Below are positions 24,581 to 33,290 of a stretch of DNA of 33,399 nt, in pieces (position 1 is the first letter of the stretch; every line of letters begins with the position of its first letter). The notes beneath the pieces are model-generated. The model saw only the letters and a program-made list of their open reading frames with translations. It had not been told where the DNA came from and searched no databases. The DNA is taken from the NCBI RefSeq assembly GCF_019794555.1, contig NZ_JAIMEP010000021.1, positions 1 to 33,399 on the forward strand. Reading direction: 5' to 3'. A program made the translations under genes and the position numbers. The stretch is from Streptococcus suis. Its GTDB lineage: Bacteria; Bacillota; Bacilli; Lactobacillales; Streptococcaceae.

Positions 24581-25261
24581 ATGATTCGACAAGATAGAAG
24601 ATTTCCATTAGTTGCAGATAATGAGTTGTTAGTTGGCGAAATTCCAATGATGAGTTTGTATGATGAAAGTGATTTAATTAGTAATATTAGAGGTCCATAC
24701 CAAGATAAGGATTTTACCTCAGCTGGAACTCCAGTTATTACTGTACAGTCAAGTAGAACTAGTCATACAGAAGAGGAATTGTTACCACCACTTTTTGAAG
24801 CTAAGCCGAGTCATTATTCGCGCAAAGACCGACAGCAGCAGATGCTGAAATCTAAGAATCCCGTTGCTAAAACACAGGGACAGATAGCTCGTGAACAGGC
24901 TAGGGAAGATTTGAAGAAAAAACGATCGGCTAGCTATTTGAGGGATGAAAAAACAACGATTCATCCATCGCAAACACGTCCGATTATTTCAACACCTGAT
25001 ATAGCTAACGGGAAAAACGTTGATAAGTTGACTCGTCTTGCAAACAATTTACGACAGACAGATTATATCTTGGCAGAGATACCAAGGGTTTATTCTCTCA
25101 AGAAAGAAGATCGTGAGCAAGAACAGGCTGTCAAAAAGAATTCCTATGATTTTTTAAGGAAAAGCCAAGTATACAACTATCCGGAGCGGGCAATTCAGCG
25201 TGAACGCCAGCTTGCACAGGAATTGAATTTAACACATATAGAAGAGGAACGAAATGTCTAA
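24581..25261 (+). CDS. Hypothetical protein upstream of murC
   Basis: The 226-residue soluble, highly charged protein has no signal peptide or membrane helix. The middle (about 80-125) is basic and predicted helical ([41 protein letters not shown]). Near the start [16 protein letters not shown] and later [16 protein letters not shown] look like a repeated motif (EIPxxxSLxxE). The end is rich in [13 protein letters not shown] helix. I do not recognise a family. Its last eight bases overlap murC, and it has its own promoter and AAAGGAACG ribosome site, so it is co-expressed with murC; a wall or division role is possible from context only. Confidence 0.8.
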   Translation: MIRQDRRFPLVADNELLVGEIPMMSLYDESDLISNIRGPYQDKDFTSAGTPVITVQSSRTSHTEEELLPPLFEAKPSHYSRKDRQQQMLKSKNPVAKTQGQIAREQAREDLKKKRSASYLRDEKTTIHPSQTRPIISTPDIANGKNVDKLTRLANNLRQTDYILAEIPRVYSLKKEDREQEQAVKKNSYDFLRKSQVYNYPERAIQRERQLAQELNLTHIEEERNV

Positions 25262-26585
25262 AGTCTATCATTTTATTGGAATTAAAGGGTCTGGTATGAG
25301 TGCGCTCGCCTTGATGTTACATCAAATGGGGCACAAGGTACAGGGGAGTGATGTAGAAAAGTATTACTTTACTCAAAGAGGGCTGGAACAAGCTGGTATT
25401 CCAATTTTGCCATTCGATGAGAACAATATAACTGCTGATGTTGAGTTAATTGCTGGGAATGCTTTCCGTCCGGATAACAATGTAGAGATTGCTTACGCTG
25501 ATGCACAGGGATACACTTATAAACGCTACCATGAATTCTTGGGCGAATTTATGAAAGACTTTACAAGTCTTGGTGTTGCAGGTGCCCATGGTAAGACCTC
25601 AACAACAGGGCTCTTAGCTCATGTTATGCGTAATATTACGGATACATCGTTTCTAATTGGTGATGGTACTGGCCGCGGTTCAGCAAATGCTCAGTATTTT
25701 GTATTCGAGTCAGATGAATATGAACGTCATTTTGCACCCTACAATCCGGAGTATAGCATCATCACAAATATTGACTTTGACCACCCTGATTACTTTACAA
25801 GTCTTGAAGACGTATTTAATGCTTTCAATGATTATGCAAAACAAGTAAAAAAAGGTCTCTTTGTATATGGTGAAGACGAGCAACTTCGAAGAATTACTGC
25901 AAATGCTCCTATCTATTACTACGGTTTAGAGGAAAACAATGATTTTATTGCCTATGACCTAAAACCTTCTACTACAGGATCACAGTTTAAGGTGCGTCAC
26001 GGCGAGGAAGAGTTGGGTGAATTCCAAATTCCGACATTTGGTAAGCATAATGTGATGAATGCAACAGCTGTTATTGCTACCCTTTATGTCGCTGGTTTCG
26101 ATTTGCAGTTGGTTGCAGATCATTTGAAGACTTTTGGTGGTGTAAAACGTCGCTTCACTGAAAAAGTGGTTAATGAAACAGTCATTATTGATGATTTTGC
26201 CCATCATCCAACTGAAATTATTGCTACGATTGATGCTGCTCGTCAGAAATACCCTAGTAAAGAATTGGTTGCCGTTTTCCAACCACATACCTTTACTCGC
26301 ACCATTGCCCTCTTGGATGAATTTGCAGATGCTTTGAATGGAGCGGATGCAGTTTACCTAGCTCAAATCTATGGCTCGGCGCGTGAAACAGATAATGGTC
26401 AAGTCAAGGTAGAAGATTTGGCAGCTAAGATAAATAAAAAAGGTGGCATAATCACAGTTGAGAATACATCTCCACTTCTAGATCATAACAATGCGGTCTA
26501 CGTGTTTATGGGAGCAGGTGATATTCAGTCATACGAGTACTCGTTTGAAAGGCTCTTATCCAACCTTACAAGTAATGTTCAATAA
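25254..26585 (+). CDS. murC: UDP-N-acetylmuramate--L-alanine ligase MurC
   Basis: MurC adds L-Ala to UDP-MurNAc with ATP, the first peptide step of peptidoglycan synthesis. The 443-residue protein has the Rossmann-like start [21 protein letters not shown] (5-25), the ATP-binding [13 protein letters not shown] (107-119, K114), [20 protein letters not shown], the KRRFTEK region and [20 protein letters not shown] precedes the ATG, which lies inside the previous gene. The murC-GNAT-mltG neighbourhood joins three wall-related or housekeeping genes. Confidence 0.97.
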   Translation: MSKVYHFIGIKGSGMSALALMLHQMGHKVQGSDVEKYYFTQRGLEQAGIPILPFDENNITADVELIAGNAFRPDNNVEIAYADAQGYTYKRYHEFLGEFMKDFTSLGVAGAHGKTSTTGLLAHVMRNITDTSFLIGDGTGRGSANAQYFVFESDEYERHFAPYNPEYSIITNIDFDHPDYFTSLEDVFNAFNDYAKQVKKGLFVYGEDEQLRRITANAPIYYYGLEENNDFIAYDLKPSTTGSQFKVRHGEEELGEFQIPTFGKHNVMNATAVIATLYVAGFDLQLVADHLKTFGGVKRRFTEKVVNETVIIDDFAHHPTEIIATIDAARQKYPSKELVAVFQPHTFTRTIALLDEFADALNGADAVYLAQIYGSARETDNGQVKVEDLAAKINKKGGIITVENTSPLLDHNNAVYVFMGAGDIQSYEYSFERLLSNLTSNVQ

Positions 26586-26596
26586 AAAGGAAGACG

Positions 26597-26619
26597 GAGG
26601 CCCTTGGCCCCTGTTTTTC
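26597..26619 (+). terminator. Weak terminator after murC
   Basis: GAGGCC (26597-26602) and GGCCCC (26606-26611) form a six-pair stem with one A-C mismatch and loop CTT, followed by TG and T5. It is probably leaky, since no promoter is evident before the next gene. Confidence 0.42.
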
Positions 26620-26638
26620 CGCTATATAAGGAAAAGTA

Positions 26639-27121
26639 ATGGAAATTCGTTTTGCAAAAATATCAGATCTAGAGCAGGTTGTTCAGTTGGAACAGGCAAA
26701 TTTTTCAAGTGATGAGCAGATTTCTCCCTCTGTTTTAGCCAAATACCTTCAGTACCTTCCAAAAACTTGTCTCGTTATGGAGCAAGATGGTTCAATAGCT
26801 GGTTTTTTACTGGCATGTCCAATATCTTCCACGACTGTTACAGACGATATTTTTTATTTAGAAGAGAATAAAGTACCTATTGGAAATCAGTTAGCCATTG
26901 CGAGTTTGGTAGTCGCTGAGCAGTTCAAGGGTCAGGGAGTGGGTACCCTTTTGTTGGCTGCATTAAAAGAGGTAGCTCTAGCAGGGAGATTTGACGGAAT
27001 TGCTCTGACCTGTAAGGAAAACTTGATAAAATACTACGAGGGAAATCAATTTTGTGATTTAGGACCATCTCAGTCACAGTTTGGAGGTTCTAACTGGTAC
27101 GATATGTATTGGAAGGCTTAG
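26639..27121 (+). CDS. GNAT-family N-acetyltransferase
   Basis: The 160-residue protein has the GNAT fold: MEIRFAKISDLEQVVQLEQANF at the start, VIEQDGSIAGFLL-like strands, and the acetyl-CoA motif A (ASLVVAEQFKGQGVGTLLLAAL, about 88-108, with Q95-x-x-G98-x-G100) followed by LTCKENLIKYYEGNQF. It resembles AANAT-like amine or ribosomal-protein acetyltransferases; the substrate is unknown. AAGGAAAAGTA precedes the ATG. It sits between murC and mltG. Confidence 0.88.
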   Translation: MEIRFAKISDLEQVVQLEQANFSSDEQISPSVLAKYLQYLPKTCLVMEQDGSIAGFLLACPISSTTVTDDIFYLEENKVPIGNQLAIASLVVAEQFKGQGVGTLLLAALKEVALAGRFDGIALTCKENLIKYYEGNQFCDLGPSQSQFGGSNWYDMYWKA

Positions 27122-27272
27122 TGTAACAGTTGTATTCGCTTTATGAAAGTTACGCTTTCGAAAAGACATAAATCTTCGTTTCCATCCAATGAAACCAATA
27201 TGTTGAAGTAGAAGTGGACGATATAGATTGTTTTTCTTCATGCTTATAGGCGTGTGTAAAAGCAAGAATTTC

Positions 27273-27301
27273 TTGCATTTATAAATGCTTTAAGTTATAA
27301 T
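27273..27301 (+). promoter_or_regulatory. Promoter of mltG, with overlapping inverted repeat
   Basis: TTGCAT (27273-27278), a 17-base spacer and TATAAT (27296-27301) form a strong promoter. The -35 is overlapped by the near-perfect palindrome GCAAGAA-T-TTCTTGC (27262-27276), which might be a regulator site. The rest of 27122-27260 shows no gene I can support. Confidence 0.78.
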
Positions 27302-27331
27302 GAATGGTAACTGTGTGAAAGGAGTGGAATT

Positions 27332-29173
27332 GTGACAAAAGAGAATGAGAACAATTCACAGCCTTCAAGTTTTCGTGATCAAATTTTACGCGAACTCGAA
27401 GAATTGAAAGCTAAACGCCTAGATGGACAACCTGTAGAGACTCTATCGGATGTTAAAGAGAAGGTTGTTGAAGAAATCGGGACTATTGCTTCTAGTACGA
27501 AACAAGATGATAATGAGAAAATAACAGGAGTTCCTGATTTATCATTTTCAACTTCATTCGAGACACGTGAAGACGAGAAAGTTATTGCAAAAGCAGCGAG
27601 TGAGCCAAAGGAAACACTAGATACTACAGAAGAAGTTGCTATAGAAAATGAGGAGACGGTTGATCAAATCGAACAGATTGATTTGGAACAGTCAGATGAA
27701 AAATTTCAAAATACTGTGGAACGCAATATGGCAGAGCTTCGAAATTTCATTTCAGCTAACCCAGACCTGTTAGGGGATCAGTTATTAGAAACTGAAGAAG
27801 TTAAAACAGTAAAAGAGCCCGTTGAAACGAAACTTGTTGAAAGTCTTGCATCTCCATCTTTAGATGAAACCTTTATTGATTTTCCAAAAGAAGATGTTTC
27901 TAATTTTACTGGGGATACTGAGATAATTCCACTTGAATCAACTATAATAGCTCCAGTAATTACTAAAGAAACAACCAATGTACAAGATGATAGACAACCA
28001 AGTCGTCGATCTAGTCATGGCTCTAAGAAACATAATCGTAAGAAACAGGACAAGGCGGCTAAACGTATTGTATCTGTAATTATGTCACTAGTTGTGGTGT
28101 TTTTCTTAGCTACATGTGCATTTGGCTATTTCTGGGTCAAATCAAGTTTGTCTCCTGTGAATTCACAAGCAACGGAATCTATCCAAGTTGAAATCCCAGA
28201 GGGGTCTTCGACACTCGAGATTGGAAAAATTCTTGTGGATAATGACTTGATTAAAAATGCTACTGTTTTCAATTATTACTCAAAAATTAAAAGTTATAAT
28301 AACTATAATAGTGGTTACTATAATTTAAAACAAAGTATGTCTGTTGATGAAATTGCAAAAGCATTGCAAGAAACAGGTTCTGCAACGGCCCAAAAAGAAG
28401 CCTCTGGTAGTGTACTTATTGTTGAAGGGTATACGCTGACTCAAATTGCAAATGCAATCACCTTGAATGCTAAAACAGACGACAAATCAGATAAGACTCC
28501 ATTCACTAGTGAAGAGTTTATGGCAACAGTAACCAATCAAGAATTTATAGATCGTATGGTTGCTACCTATCCGAATTTGTTTGCAAGTTTACCTGCTGTA
28601 GATAGTGGTGTTGTATATAGCTTGGAAGGTTACTTATTCCCAGCAGTATATGATTATTATGATGACACGACTATTGAAAGCTTAGTTGAACATATGATTT
28701 CAACTACTGATGCTCGCCTTCAACCTTATTATGAAGCGATTGCTGCTAAAAACTTAACTGTAAACGAAGTCTTGACCTTGGCCTCACTTGTTGAAAAAGA
28801 GGGTTCAACTGACGAAGATCGTCGTAACATTGCAAGTGTATTCTTTAATCGCTTAAATGCTGGAATGCCTTTACAATCAAATATTGCGATTCTTTATGCA
28901 CAAGGAAAACTTGGTGAAGAGACAACTCTAGCTGAGGATACAACGATTGATACATCTATTGATTCGCCATACAATATCTATTGGAATACAGGCTTGATGC
29001 CTGGTCCAGTTGATAGTCCAAGTTTGGCAGCAATTGAAGCTGTTATTAATGCGAATACAACTGACTACCTTTACTTTGTAGCTGATGTAACAACAGGAAC
29101 AGTTTACTTTGCAAAGACGATTGAAGAGCATGATCAAAATGTTGCTAATTACGTCAATGCACACTTAGAATAA
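27332..29173 (+). CDS. mltG: Endolytic murein transglycosylase MltG
   Basis: MltG cleaves nascent glycan strands near the membrane and is part of the pneumococcal peripheral wall machinery. The 613-residue protein has a long cytoplasmic N-terminal part (about 1-244, acidic, then basic RRSSHGSKKHNRKKQDKAAK), one transmembrane helix (about 246-268) and an extracellular LysM-like plus YceG domain. The catalytic Glu is E488 in LASLVEKEG; the motifs EGYLFPAVYDYY and QSNIAILYAQG fit. The start is GTG 27332 with AGGAGTGGAATT upstream. The long N terminus is typical of streptococci, where MltG is larger than in E. coli (about 340 residues). Confidence 0.93.
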   Translation: MTKENENNSQPSSFRDQILRELEELKAKRLDGQPVETLSDVKEKVVEEIGTIASSTKQDDNEKITGVPDLSFSTSFETREDEKVIAKAASEPKETLDTTEEVAIENEETVDQIEQIDLEQSDEKFQNTVERNMAELRNFISANPDLLGDQLLETEEVKTVKEPVETKLVESLASPSLDETFIDFPKEDVSNFTGDTEIIPLESTIIAPVITKETTNVQDDRQPSRRSSHGSKKHNRKKQDKAAKRIVSVIMSLVVVFFLATCAFGYFWVKSSLSPVNSQATESIQVEIPEGSSTLEIGKILVDNDLIKNATVFNYYSKIKSYNNYNSGYYNLKQSMSVDEIAKALQETGSATAQKEASGSVLIVEGYTLTQIANAITLNAKTDDKSDKTPFTSEEFMATVTNQEFIDRMVATYPNLFASLPAVDSGVVYSLEGYLFPAVYDYYDDTTIESLVEHMISTTDARLQPYYEAIAAKNLTVNEVLTLASLVEKEGSTDEDRRNIASVFFNRLNAGMPLQSNIAILYAQGKLGEETTLAEDTTIDTSIDSPYNIYWNTGLMPGPVDSPSLAAIEAVINANTTDYLYFVADVTTGTVYFAKTIEEHDQNVANYVNAHLE

Positions 29174-29186
29174 CTTAGCTTTTACT

Positions 29187-29225
29187 AAAACAAAATTATG
29201 TGGATTTACCACATAATTTTGTTTT
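29187..29225 (+). terminator. Long perfect hairpin between mltG and greA
   Basis: Bases 29187-29203 (AAAACAAAATTATGTGG) pair perfectly with 29209-29225 across loop ATTTA: a 17-bp AT-rich stem whose 3' arm ends in GTTTT. It acts as a terminator or attenuator for mltG and lies 28 bases before the greA ATG. Confidence 0.8.
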
Positions 29226-29253
29226 CTTGAAAAAAAAGAAAAAGGAAAATAAA

Positions 29254-29736
29254 ATGGCAGAAAAAACATATCCAATGACCTTGGAAGAAAAAGAAAAATT
29301 AGAAAAAGAATTAGAAGAATTAAAACTCGTTCGTCGTCCAGAAATTGTGGAACGGATTAAAATTGCTCGTTCATATGGTGACCTTTCAGAGAACTCTGAA
29401 TATGAAGCAGCAAAAGATGAACAAGCATTTGTTGAAGGTCAAATTTCAACAATTGAAACCAAAATTCGCTATGCTGAAATTGTAAATAGTGATGCAGTTG
29501 CTGCAGACGAAGTGGCAATTGGTAAAACTGTAACAGTTCAAGAAGTTGGTGAGACAGAAGAAGAAGTTTACCATATTGTCGGTGCAGCTGGAGCTGATGC
29601 TTTTGCCAATAAAATTTCTAACGAAAGTCCAATTGGCAGAGCCTTGATTGGTAAGAAGACAGGGGATGTAGCTACAATTGAAACACCAGCAGGTAGCTAT
29701 GATGTGAAAATTCTAGGTGTTGAAAAAACTAAATAA
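29254..29736 (+). CDS. greA: Transcription elongation factor GreA
   Basis: GreA enters the RNA polymerase secondary channel and stimulates cleavage of backtracked RNA. The 160-residue protein has the N-terminal coiled coil ([50 protein letters not shown], with the D-L-S-E-N-S-E-Y acidic tip) and the C-terminal FKBP-like domain ([18 protein letters not shown]). I chose ATG 29254 (AAAGGAAAATAAA upstream); the frame to 29200 would start inside the terminator hairpin. No promoter is visible between hairpin and gene, so expression depends on read-through from mltG or a promoter within it. Confidence 0.96.
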   Translation: MAEKTYPMTLEEKEKLEKELEELKLVRRPEIVERIKIARSYGDLSENSEYEAAKDEQAFVEGQISTIETKIRYAEIVNSDAVAADEVAIGKTVTVQEVGETEEEVYHIVGAAGADAFANKISNESPIGRALIGKKTGDVATIETPAGSYDVKILGVEKTK

Positions 29737-29743
29737 TAGTGTG

Positions 29744-29771
29744 GAGGGAGTCGTAAGATTCTCTCTTTTTT
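29744..29771 (+). terminator. Terminator after greA
   Basis: GAGGGAGTC (29744-29752), loop GTAA and GATTCTCTC (29757-29765, two G-U pairs) are followed by T6. Confidence 0.78.
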
Positions 29772-29786
29772 ATTCACGTAGGTACT

Positions 29787-29814
29787 AAAAAAGATTGGGA
29801 ATCCCAATCTTTTA
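29787..29814 (-). terminator. Terminator after yidC (bidirectional)
   Basis: AAAAGATTGGG with CCCAATCTTTT forms a near-perfect palindromic stem flanked by A and T runs on both strands; read on the - strand it follows the yidC stop by about 10 bases. It also can stop + strand transcription from greA. Confidence 0.8.
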
Positions 29815-29824
29815 GTGTTTATTA

Positions 29825-30739
29825 TTATCTAGAACGTTGTTTTCCAGAATTACGATTTTTCTTCTTATTGTTTGTTTTTCCTTCAATGACTGCTGAAGCA
29901 GTTGGAGTAACATCCTTTGTTTTACGAGGAGTTGCTGTTACTGTGATATTTTTGAAATCCTCTTCCACTTGTTTACGAATACGAGGTTTCAAAATAAAGT
30001 TTGTAATTGCTTGTTGAAGAATACCGAAGAGACCACCGACAACCCAGTAGAGAGTCACACCAGCAGGAGATCCAAATGAGAACATCATGATCATAATTGG
30101 ATTCATCAGAGCCATGGTTTTCATTTGTTTTTTCTGTTCTTCTTCCATGCCGACTTGCATTAAGAGCGATTGGGCATAGTATAAAATACCAGCAACGACT
30201 GTCAAAATCAGGCTAGTTGAACCTAAATTAATACCTAGGAAAGTGGCTTCTGAAATTCCTGGTGTGTGGCGAGCCGCAAAGTAGATTGCAGAGAAGAATG
30301 GCATTTGAATCAGCATCGGCAAACAACCGATTCCGCCGAGCATGCTCACACCGTATTGTTTTTGAGTTGCAAAATACTCTTGTTGCGCAGCAAGTTGCTC
30401 TTCTTGAGAGCTTGCATTTTTCATGCGCTCCTGTATTGGGCCTAAAATCGGTTTGAGATAATTCATCTTCTCAGATTGGATAGCAGCTTTCCAAGATTGG
30501 TAAATTCCCAATGGGAGGATGATGAATCGAACCAATAAGGTGACGATGATAATAGCAAGACCAAATCCTAGAGCTTGATCTTCTGCAAAAAAGCGAATCA
30601 AGTTGGACATTGGTTGCCCCAACCAATCCCAAATGAGACCTGTAGGATTTCCGCTTTTATCAGTTTGAACACAACCAGATAAGAAAAGAAGTGTTGATAA
30701 GGCCATGCCTGACAACATGAGTAGACGTTTATTTTTCAA
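29825..30739 (-). CDS. yidC: Membrane protein insertase YidC (lipoprotein form)
   Basis: YidC inserts small membrane proteins from ribosomes into the membrane. I start at TTG 30739 (MKNKRLLMLSGMALSTLLFLSGC, 304 residues), because the longer frame from 30805 would begin upstream of the promoter -10 (TATACT at 30770-30765) and AAGGAA lies before this TTG. The signal peptide ends in a lipobox LSGC (Cys23). The 60KD_IMP core follows: GLAIIIVTLLVRFIILPLGIYQSWKA with the conserved hydrophilic-groove Arg, SMLGGIGCLPMLIQMPFFSAIYFA and PAGVTLYWVVGGLFGILQQ. The C-terminal tail is very basic (KTNNKKKNRNSGKQRSR), as in YidC2/OxaA2-type proteins that bind ribosomes. It is probably co-located with but separately promoted from acyP. 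Confidence 0.92.
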   Translation of the reverse strand: MKNKRLLMLSGMALSTLLFLSGCVQTDKSGNPTGLIWDWLGQPMSNLIRFFAEDQALGFGLAIIIVTLLVRFIILPLGIYQSWKAAIQSEKMNYLKPILGPIQERMKNASSQEEQLAAQQEYFATQKQYGVSMLGGIGCLPMLIQMPFFSAIYFAARHTPGISEATFLGINLGSTSLILTVVAGILYYAQSLLMQVGMEEEQKKQMKTMALMNPIMIMMFSFGSPAGVTLYWVVGGLFGILQQAITNFILKPRIRKQVEEDFKNITVTATPRKTKDVTPTASAVIEGKTNNKKKNRNSGKQRSR

Positions 30740-30764
30740 TTTTTTTCGTTCCTTTGTTTTTTTC

Positions 30765-30770
30765 AGTATA
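30765..30770 (-). promoter_or_regulatory. -10 box of yidC
   Basis: TATACT on the - strand lies 26 bases before TTG 30739. A -35 is not evident in the A/T-rich stretch upstream. It supports the downstream start codon for yidC. Confidence 0.5.
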
Positions 30771-30808
30771 CTCTCTATTTTACTTTTTTTGACGGAAATA
30801 TACAAGTT

Positions 30809-31090
30809 TTATCTATAGCTAACCTGAAAATCCTTATAGTCCTCAAAATTGGCCAGGGTAACATCTAGGTAGGTCACTTTGGCCATACGAGAGGGCCCTT
30901 TTCGTATTTCATGAATAAAATGGCTGAGCTTCTCAGTATTTTCTGATTGGGCGAGGATGGTTACAGTACCATCTTCGTTGTTCCAGACCCTTCCAGTTAT
31001 ATCACCAATTTCCATAGCAAGGTATTGGATAGACCATCGAAAACCAACTCCTTGGACAATACCAGATGCAATCATTTTTACCTTACGCAT
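30809..31090 (-). CDS. acyP: Acylphosphatase
   Basis: Acylphosphatase hydrolyses acyl phosphates such as carbamoyl and acetyl phosphate. The 93-residue protein has the signature GIVQGVGFRWS (10-20, catalytic Arg18) and GRVWNNEDGTV (33-43, catalytic Asn37), in the normal length range. AAAGGAGAAAC precedes the ATG. Its stop is 70 bases before the yidC TTG start, and the gene pair acyP-yidC opposite a TrmH-like gene is a known streptococcal arrangement. Confidence 0.95.
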   Translation of the reverse strand: MRKVKMIASGIVQGVGFRWSIQYLAMEIGDITGRVWNNEDGTVTILAQSENTEKLSHFIHEIRKGPSRMAKVTYLDVTLANFEDYKDFQVSYR

Positions 31091-31121
31091 AAGTTTCTCC
31101 TTTTGACAAGACCTTTACTTT

Positions 31122-31130
31122 ATTATATCA
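31122..31130 (-). promoter_or_regulatory. Extended -10 promoter of acyP
   Basis: On the - strand TGATATAAT (TG, A, TATAAT) lies about 32 bases before the acyP ATG; no clear -35. Confidence 0.6.
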
Positions 31131-31254
31131 TGGTTGGGTAATCCTGTTCACCATCTTGATGATGAATTCTTAACGGAATAAGATATATTTGGTATCAAGC
31201 GTACCCGGTATTTTATAAATAAAGATGTTGAACAGTAAAAGAAAAGGGATAAAC

Positions 31255-31995
31255 ATGGACATCATTCGCTCAAAGACTAACAATTTGGTCAAACAAGTTA
31301 AAAAATTACAACAGAAAAAATATCGGACATCTTCTTATCTGATTGAAGGCTGGCATTTGCTGGAGGAAGCGATGGAGGCTGGAGCCAATATTGAGCATAT
31401 TTTTGTGGTGGAAGAGTATTTTGAAAAGGTTGCTGGTTTAGCCAATGTGACAGTTGTCAGTCCTGAAATTATGCAAGATTTAGCTGATTCTAAGACACCT
31501 CAGGGGGTAGTAGCTCAACTTGCTTTGCCGAGCCAACGTTTACCTGAGACTTTGGATGGCAAATTTTTGGTTCTGGAAGATGTGCAGGACCCTGGAAATG
31601 TTGGGACACTGATTCGTACAGCTGATGCAGCGGGTTTTGATGGAGTATTTCTATCGGATAAGTCGGCTGATATTTATAATATGAAAGTGCTTCGTTCCAT
31701 GCAGGGGAGTCACTTCCATTTGCCAGTTTATCGGATGCCAATTTCCTCCATTCTTACAGCTCTTAAAAGGAATCAGATACAAATCTTGGCAACGACCCTC
31801 TCTAGTCAGTCGGTTGACTATAAGGAAATTACGCCAAATCCGAGTTTTGCCTTAGTCGTGGGAAACGAAGGTCAGGGAATTTCTGATTTAGTGGCTGATG
31901 AGGCGGATCAACTTGTTCACATCACCATGCCAGGCCAGGCTGAAAGTCTCAATGTGGCGATTGCAGCAGGAATTTTATTATTTAGCTTTATTTAA
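31255..31995 (+). CDS. TrmH/SpoU-family RNA 2'-O-methyltransferase
   Basis: The 246-residue protein transfers methyl from S-adenosylmethionine to a ribose 2'-OH of rRNA or tRNA; the exact target is unknown. It has an N-terminal SpoU_sub_bind-like domain (YLIEGWHLLEEAMEAGANIEHIFV, about 20-80) and a SPOUT knot domain with LVLEDVQDPGNVGTLIRTADAAG, LVVGNEGQGIS and VHITMPGQAESLNVAIAAGILLF. I chose ATG 31255 (AAAAGGGATAAAC upstream, MDIIRSKTNN) over the in-frame ATG 31225, because family members begin near this point. It is divergent from acyP. Confidence 0.92.
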   Translation: MDIIRSKTNNLVKQVKKLQQKKYRTSSYLIEGWHLLEEAMEAGANIEHIFVVEEYFEKVAGLANVTVVSPEIMQDLADSKTPQGVVAQLALPSQRLPETLDGKFLVLEDVQDPGNVGTLIRTADAAGFDGVFLSDKSADIYNMKVLRSMQGSHFHLPVYRMPISSILTALKRNQIQILATTLSSQSVDYKEITPNPSFALVVGNEGQGISDLVADEADQLVHITMPGQAESLNVAIAAGILLFSFI

Positions 31996-32013
31996 GTCAA
32001 TTGTACTATAGTG

Positions 32014-32022
32014 TGGTATAAT
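32014..32022 (+). promoter_or_regulatory. Extended -10 promoter of the HD-domain gene
   Basis: TGGTATAAT (TG, G, TATAAT) lies 20 bases before the ATG; the -35 is weak (AAGTCA at 31994-31999). Confidence 0.6.
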
Positions 32023-32042
32023 AATCCAACGAGGTTCAAAGA

Positions 32043-32525
32043 ATGGTTGCATATAAACAAGATAAAGAATACATGGACTATGTGGGGCATTTAATTGCTA
32101 CACCTAAAGTTCAAAAATTGGGGAAGATTCCTCATCATTATTACTCCACACGGTTGGAACATTCCATTAACGTATCTTATACAAGTTATAAAATTGCGAA
32201 AAAGTTCGGATGGGATGCCAAATCGACCGCTCGTGGTGGGCTATTACACGATCTCTTTTTCTATGACTGGAGAGATACTAAGTTTAATAAAAGTCATGCT
32301 TGGGTTCATCCACGGATTGCTAAGCGCAATGCTCAGAAACTCATTCAACTTAATAAATTAGAAGAAGATATTATTGTGAAGCATATGTTTGGTGCAACGA
32401 TTGCTCCTCCTCGCTATAAAGAGTCTTGGATTGTGACTTGTGTTGACAAGTATTGGGCAGTAAGAGAATGGAGCCTGCCTATGCAGCACAAGTGGAAGAA
32501 TCGCAAGGTCTTTCGTTTTCAATAA
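32043..32525 (+). CDS. HD-domain protein (putative phosphohydrolase)
   Basis: The 160-residue cytoplasmic protein has the metal-binding HD pattern: RLEH40SINVSYTSYKIAKK, LLH69D70LFFYDW, then SH85AWVH89P and a later D in VTCVDKYWAVREW. HD proteins are usually metal-dependent phosphohydrolases, often on nucleotides, but the substrate here is unknown. It starts 47 bases after the methyltransferase stop with its own promoter and ends 21 bases before the Bax-inhibitor gene, so the two may form an operon. Confidence 0.88.
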   Translation: MVAYKQDKEYMDYVGHLIATPKVQKLGKIPHHYYSTRLEHSINVSYTSYKIAKKFGWDAKSTARGGLLHDLFFYDWRDTKFNKSHAWVHPRIAKRNAQKLIQLNKLEEDIIVKHMFGATIAPPRYKESWIVTCVDKYWAVREWSLPMQHKWKNRKVFRFQ

Positions 32526-32546
32526 GATGATTTAAAGGAGAATATC

Positions 32547-33248
32547 ATGAATAACGATTCATTTATTATTAATCAGGTGGATAATACCGCCCTTAACCGT
32601 TTCTTTGGCAAGATTTACGGAGTGGTTGCTATGGGAATTGGTCTATCAGCATTGGTATCATACCTAGCTGTTACTGTCTTTCAACCATTATTACTTAGCT
32701 TGCTTAGTGCAGGTTCCATCATCATGATGCTGATCATGATTGGACAGCTTGCTTTGGTCGTTTCTGCTTCAGCAATGGCAGCTAAAAATAGTCCAATGGC
32801 TTTACCAATGTTTCTTGCTTACTCAGTGACAAATGGTATCACCATTAGCATGATTTTGATGTTCTATACTAGTGAAACAGTTGTGCTTGCCTTTGTGTCA
32901 GCGGCTCTCATGTTTGCTATCATGGCAGTAATTGGGATGACAACGAAGAAAAACCTTTCTGGTATGGCTCAGGCATTGCGTGCAGCTCTTTGGGGAATTA
33001 TTATTGCAAGTGTTATTAATATCTTCCTTCGTAGCTCAGGTCTAAGCTTTATAATGTCTATCATTTCTGTTTTGGTATTCTCAGGTTTGATTGCTTATGA
33101 CAACCAACGCATCCGCGATGTTTTCGAACAAACTGGTGGTAATGTTGGCCAAGGTTGGGTCGTATCTATGGCGCTTCAGCTCTATCTTGACTTCATCAAC
33201 CTCTTCCTCAACTTACTCCGTATCTTTGGTGGTTTGAGTCGAGACTAA
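32547..33248 (+). CDS. Bax inhibitor-1/YccA family membrane protein
   Basis: The 233-residue protein has about seven transmembrane helices and the BI-1 features: NRFFGKIYGVVAMGIGLSALVSYLA at the start, YSVTNGITISMI, FAIMAVIGMTTKKNLSGM, and LIAYDNQRIRDVF followed by ALQLYLDFINLFLNLLRIFGG at the end, where the conserved Asp pair sits. Bacterial relatives (BsYetJ) are pH-gated calcium leak channels, and E. coli YccA interacts with FtsH; the function here is inferred. TTTAAAGGAGAATATC precedes the ATG. A strong terminator follows. Confidence 0.93.
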   Translation: MNNDSFIINQVDNTALNRFFGKIYGVVAMGIGLSALVSYLAVTVFQPLLLSLLSAGSIIMMLIMIGQLALVVSASAMAAKNSPMALPMFLAYSVTNGITISMILMFYTSETVVLAFVSAALMFAIMAVIGMTTKKNLSGMAQALRAALWGIIIASVINIFLRSSGLSFIMSIISVLVFSGLIAYDNQRIRDVFEQTGGNVGQGWVVSMALQLYLDFINLFLNLLRIFGGLSRD

Positions 33249-33260
33249 TTAGAACATATA

Positions 33261-33286
33261 AAAAAGAGGGTTACCCCTCTTTTTTT
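33261..33286 (+). terminator. Terminator after the BI-1 gene
   Basis: AAAAAGAGGG, loop TTAC and CCCTCTTTTT with a T7 run make a strong intrinsic terminator. The group II intron-like sequence begins right after it. Confidence 0.9.
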
Positions 33287-33290
33287 ATAT

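Noticed and set aside
27074..27265. 63-codon frame on the - strand between GNAT and mltG
   Set aside because: It overlaps the end of the GNAT gene, has no ribosome site or recognisable motif, and is judged spurious.
30740..30805. Longer yidC start giving MYISVKKSK
   Set aside because: The start is upstream of the probable -10 box and would place a long charged stretch before the lipoprotein signal peptide.
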